Assembly (NCBI GenBank): GCA_023412655.1
Contig: JAEYNH010000017.1
Location: 1-11,499, forward strand
Origin: Pseudomonadota bacterium
Lineage (GTDB): Bacteria > Pseudomonadota > Alphaproteobacteria > Caulobacterales > Caulobacteraceae
Direction of reading: 5' to 3'
Length of the DNA stretch: 11,499 nt
Numbering within the stretch: position 1 is the first letter of the stretch; each line of letters starts with the position of its first letter. This document shows positions 5,190-11,499 of the stretch, one piece after another. Both the position numbers and the translations under genes were made by a program. Below the pieces are notes generated by a model that saw only the letters and a program-made list of their open reading frames with translations, had not been told where the DNA came from and searched no databases.

Positions 5190-6626
5190 ATGGCCGAGCG
5201 CATGCTGAAGTTCACTGTCGTCGAGCGGTCCACGCCGGAGAAGCGTGCGGCCGACGCGCGCGCTCACGACTTCCACGAGATTTACCGCGACTTCATCGAC
5301 GCCAAGGCGGCTGAACAGGCATCGCGCTGCTCGCAGTGCGGCGTGCCGTTCTGCCAAAGCCACTGCCCGCTGCATAACAACATCCCCGACTGGCTGCGGA
5401 TGACCGCTGAAGGGCGGCTCGAGGAAGCCTACGCTCTGTCGCAGGCGACCAATTCCATGCCGGAAATCTGCGGCCGCATCTGCCCGCAGGATCGCCTGTG
5501 CGAAGGCAACTGCGTCATCGAGCAGTCGGGCCATGGCACCGTCACCATCGGGGCGGTGGAACGCTACCTCACCGACAAGGCCTGGGAAGAAGGTTGGGTG
5601 CGCCCCTTGGCGGCCGGCGAGAGCCGGGGCCAATCGGTGGGCGTGGTGGGAGCAGGCCCCGCGGGCCTGGCCGCGGCGGAGCGTCTGGTCGAGCTCGGAT
5701 ACAAGGTCACCGTCTACGATCGCCATGACCGCCCCGGCGGCCTGCTGATCTACGGGATCCCCGGCTTCAAGCTGGAGAAGGACGTGGTCGAGCGCCGGAC
5801 GAAGCGGCTGGCCGACGGCGGCGTCGAGTTCCGGCTGGGGTTCGAAGTCGGCCGCGACGCCACCTTGCCTGAGCTGAAGCAGCGGCACGACAGCGTGCTG
5901 GTCGCCACAGGCGTCTATGCGGCCCGAGATCTGGCGGTCCCCGGCGCTGGCTCGGAAGGTGTCGTTCCGGCGCTCGAATACCTGATCGCCTCCAATCGCG
6001 AGCAACTGGGCGACGGCGCCGTCGAGCCGCACCTCAACGCGGCGGGCCGGAACGTCGTCGTGGTGGGCGGCGGCGACACCGCCATGGATTGCGTCCGCAC
6101 CGCCATCCGCCAAGGCGCGGAATCCGTCACCTGCCTCTACCGCCGCGACCGCGCCAACATGCCGGGCTCGGTGCGCGAGGTTGCCCACGCCGAGGAGGAA
6201 GGCGTCGTCTTCGAATGGCTGGCGGCCCCCAAGGCGATCACCGGCGAAGCCCTCGCCGCCGCCGGCGTCCGCGCCGTGCGCATGCGCCTGGGCCCGCCGG
6301 ACGCCTCGGGCCGCCAGAGCCCGGAAGAGGTGGAAGGCGCCGACTTCGAGCTGAAGGCCGACTTGGTCATCAAGGCCCTGGGCTTCGACCCCGAGGATCT
6401 GCCGACGACCTTCCAGGCCGAGGATCTCGCGGTGACCCGCTGGGGAACGCTGAAGACCGACTTCCGCTCGATGATGACCTCGGTTCCCGGCGTCTTCGCC
6501 GCCGGCGACATCGTGCGCGGCGCCAGCCTTGTGGTCTGGGCCATCCGCGACGGCCGCGACGCCGCCGAGGCCATCCACCGCTATCTCACCGCCCACGCCA
6601 GCGCCGCCCTGATGGCGGCGGAGTAG
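5190..6626 (+). CDS. gltD: Glutamate synthase (NADPH) small subunit
   Basis: The beta subunit of NADPH-GOGAT oxidises NADPH on FAD and passes electrons through iron-sulfur clusters to the large subunit, which makes glutamate from 2-oxoglutarate and glutamine. The protein is 478 residues, usual length. The N-terminal domain holds two cysteine sets: C47, C50, C55, C59 and C94, C98, C104, C108, ligands of the [4Fe-4S] clusters. The FAD-binding GAGPAG is at 154-159, and the second dinucleotide fold has GGGDTAMD at 293-300 for NADPH. The end carries the FAD-contacting motif GVFAAGDIVRGASLVVWAI. The ATG at 5190 follows a strong GGAGGAGG by 6 bases. The stop is 4 bases before gltB, so the two are one operon in the order D then B, opposite to E. 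coli gltBD. Confidence 0.97.
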   Translation: MAERMLKFTVVERSTPEKRAADARAHDFHEIYRDFIDAKAAEQASRCSQCGVPFCQSHCPLHNNIPDWLRMTAEGRLEEAYALSQATNSMPEICGRICPQDRLCEGNCVIEQSGHGTVTIGAVERYLTDKAWEEGWVRPLAAGESRGQSVGVVGAGPAGLAAAERLVELGYKVTVYDRHDRPGGLLIYGIPGFKLEKDVVERRTKRLADGGVEFRLGFEVGRDATLPELKQRHDSVLVATGVYAARDLAVPGAGSEGVVPALEYLIASNREQLGDGAVEPHLNAAGRNVVVVGGGDTAMDCVRTAIRQGAESVTCLYRRDRANMPGSVREVAHAEEEGVVFEWLAAPKAITGEALAAAGVRAVRMRLGPPDASGRQSPEEVEGADFELKADLVIKALGFDPEDLPTTFQAEDLAVTRWGTLKTDFRSMMTSVPGVFAAGDIVRGASLVVWAIRDGRDAAEAIHRYLTAHASAALMAAE

Positions 6627-6630
6627 GACC

Positions 6631-11169
<4,539 letters not shown>

Positions 11170-11175
<6 letters not shown>

Positions 11176-11191
11176 CGCCCCGCGCTAAGGC
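11170..11191. terminator. Hairpin across the gltB / citrate-synthase-like stops
   Basis: GCCTAGCGC (11170-11178) pairs with GCGCTAAGGC (11182-11191) around a CCC loop, with one bulged A. Each arm carries one of the two convergent TAG stops (11173-11175 and 11187-11185). The same hairpin can form in either transcript, so it may act as a two-way end signal or 3' stabiliser. Neither side has a T-run, so intrinsic termination in the usual form is not supported. Confidence 0.45.
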
Positions 11192-11499
11192 GTCTCCGGC
11201 TCGGGCCCTACATAGCGGGCGCGGGGGCGGATCAGCGCGTCGGACTGGCCCTGCTCTATGGCGTGGGCGATCCAGCCGGCGCAGCGGGCGACGCTGAACA
11301 GGGCGAAGGGCGCATCCTGCGGCAGGCCCAGCGCCTCGCAAGCCGCCACCAGGGCGAAGTCGATGTTGGGCGGCTGGCCGGCTATGGCGAGGACCGCCTC
11401 CTGCAGGGCCGCCAGCGCCGGAGGCGGGGCAAACCGCGCCAGCACCGCCGCCGCGCGCGGGTCGCCTTCCGGATAAAGCGGGTGGCCGAAGCCGGGGAG
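11185..11499 (-). CDS. Citrate synthase family protein, C-terminal part
   Basis: The last 104 residues of a protein whose start lies right of the window. It opens with PGFGHPLYPEGDPRA, which contains the substrate-binding histidine equivalent to pig citrate synthase H320. Forty-one residues later comes PPNIDF, with the catalytic aspartate equivalent to D375. It ends with ARCAGWIAHAIEQ and RPRARYVGP, the usual C-terminus of the fold. The two catalytic residues are closer together than in pig citrate synthase, and the GFGHPLYP form is typical of the secondary citrate-synthase-family proteins rather than the main TCA enzyme. It could condense acetyl-CoA or propionyl-CoA with oxaloacetate; the substrate cannot be told from this part. 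The frame is open to the window edge, so the GTG at 11445 is internal. It converges on gltB with a 9-base gap. Confidence 0.85.
   Translation of the reverse strand, partial: LPGFGHPLYPEGDPRAAAVLARFAPPPALAALQEAVLAIAGQPPNIDFALVAACEALGLPQDAPFALFSVARCAGWIAHAIEQGQSDALIRPRARYVGPEPETP

Overview
The window is GC-rich bacterial chromosome with short intergenic gaps and third-position G/C codon use, which produces long false antisense frames. Several features point to an alphaproteobacterium, most likely Caulobacterales (a Caulobacter or Phenylobacterium relative): the rnd-lptC-lptA-lptB order, an NDUFA9-like reductase beside uppP, the gltD-then-gltB order, and a citrate-synthase-family neighbour. The taxonomic call is an inference from gene content, not from a search.

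Layout, left to right. Bases 1-363 (+) hold the end of a phage-type terminase small-subunit-like gene cut by the window edge. It runs convergently into the end of lptB. Bases 356-2920 (-) are a compact operon, transcribed right to left: rnd (short RNase D), lptC, lptA and lptB. The last three export lipopolysaccharide from the inner membrane across the periplasm. A CCA-encoded tRNA-Leu(CAG), with a recognisable promoter, lies 45 bases before rnd on the same strand. Between them is a hairpin that resembles a tRNA T-arm. A 153-base divergent spacer follows, with a perfect 12-base palindrome, and then an NDUFA9-like NAD(P)-binding protein (3205-4182, +). This gene shares a CTAG with the stop of the convergent uppP (4179-4979, -), the undecaprenyl-diphosphate phosphatase of cell-wall lipid recycling. 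After a 210-base divergent spacer come gltD and gltB (5190-11175, +), the two subunits of NADPH glutamate synthase. The window closes on the C-terminal part of a convergent citrate-synthase-family gene (11185-11499, -).

The genes are housekeeping: envelope construction (LptABC, UppP), RNA maturation (RNase D, tRNA-Leu), respiration-associated function (NDUFA9-like) and ammonium assimilation (GltBD). I see no new defence, mobile or biosynthetic system. The points worth a second look are small: the T-arm-like hairpin between the tRNA and a tRNA-processing nuclease gene, structured spacers and leaders (palindrome at 3120-3131, gltD leader), a hairpin carrying both stop codons of gltB and its neighbour, and the orphan terminase-like gene after lptB.
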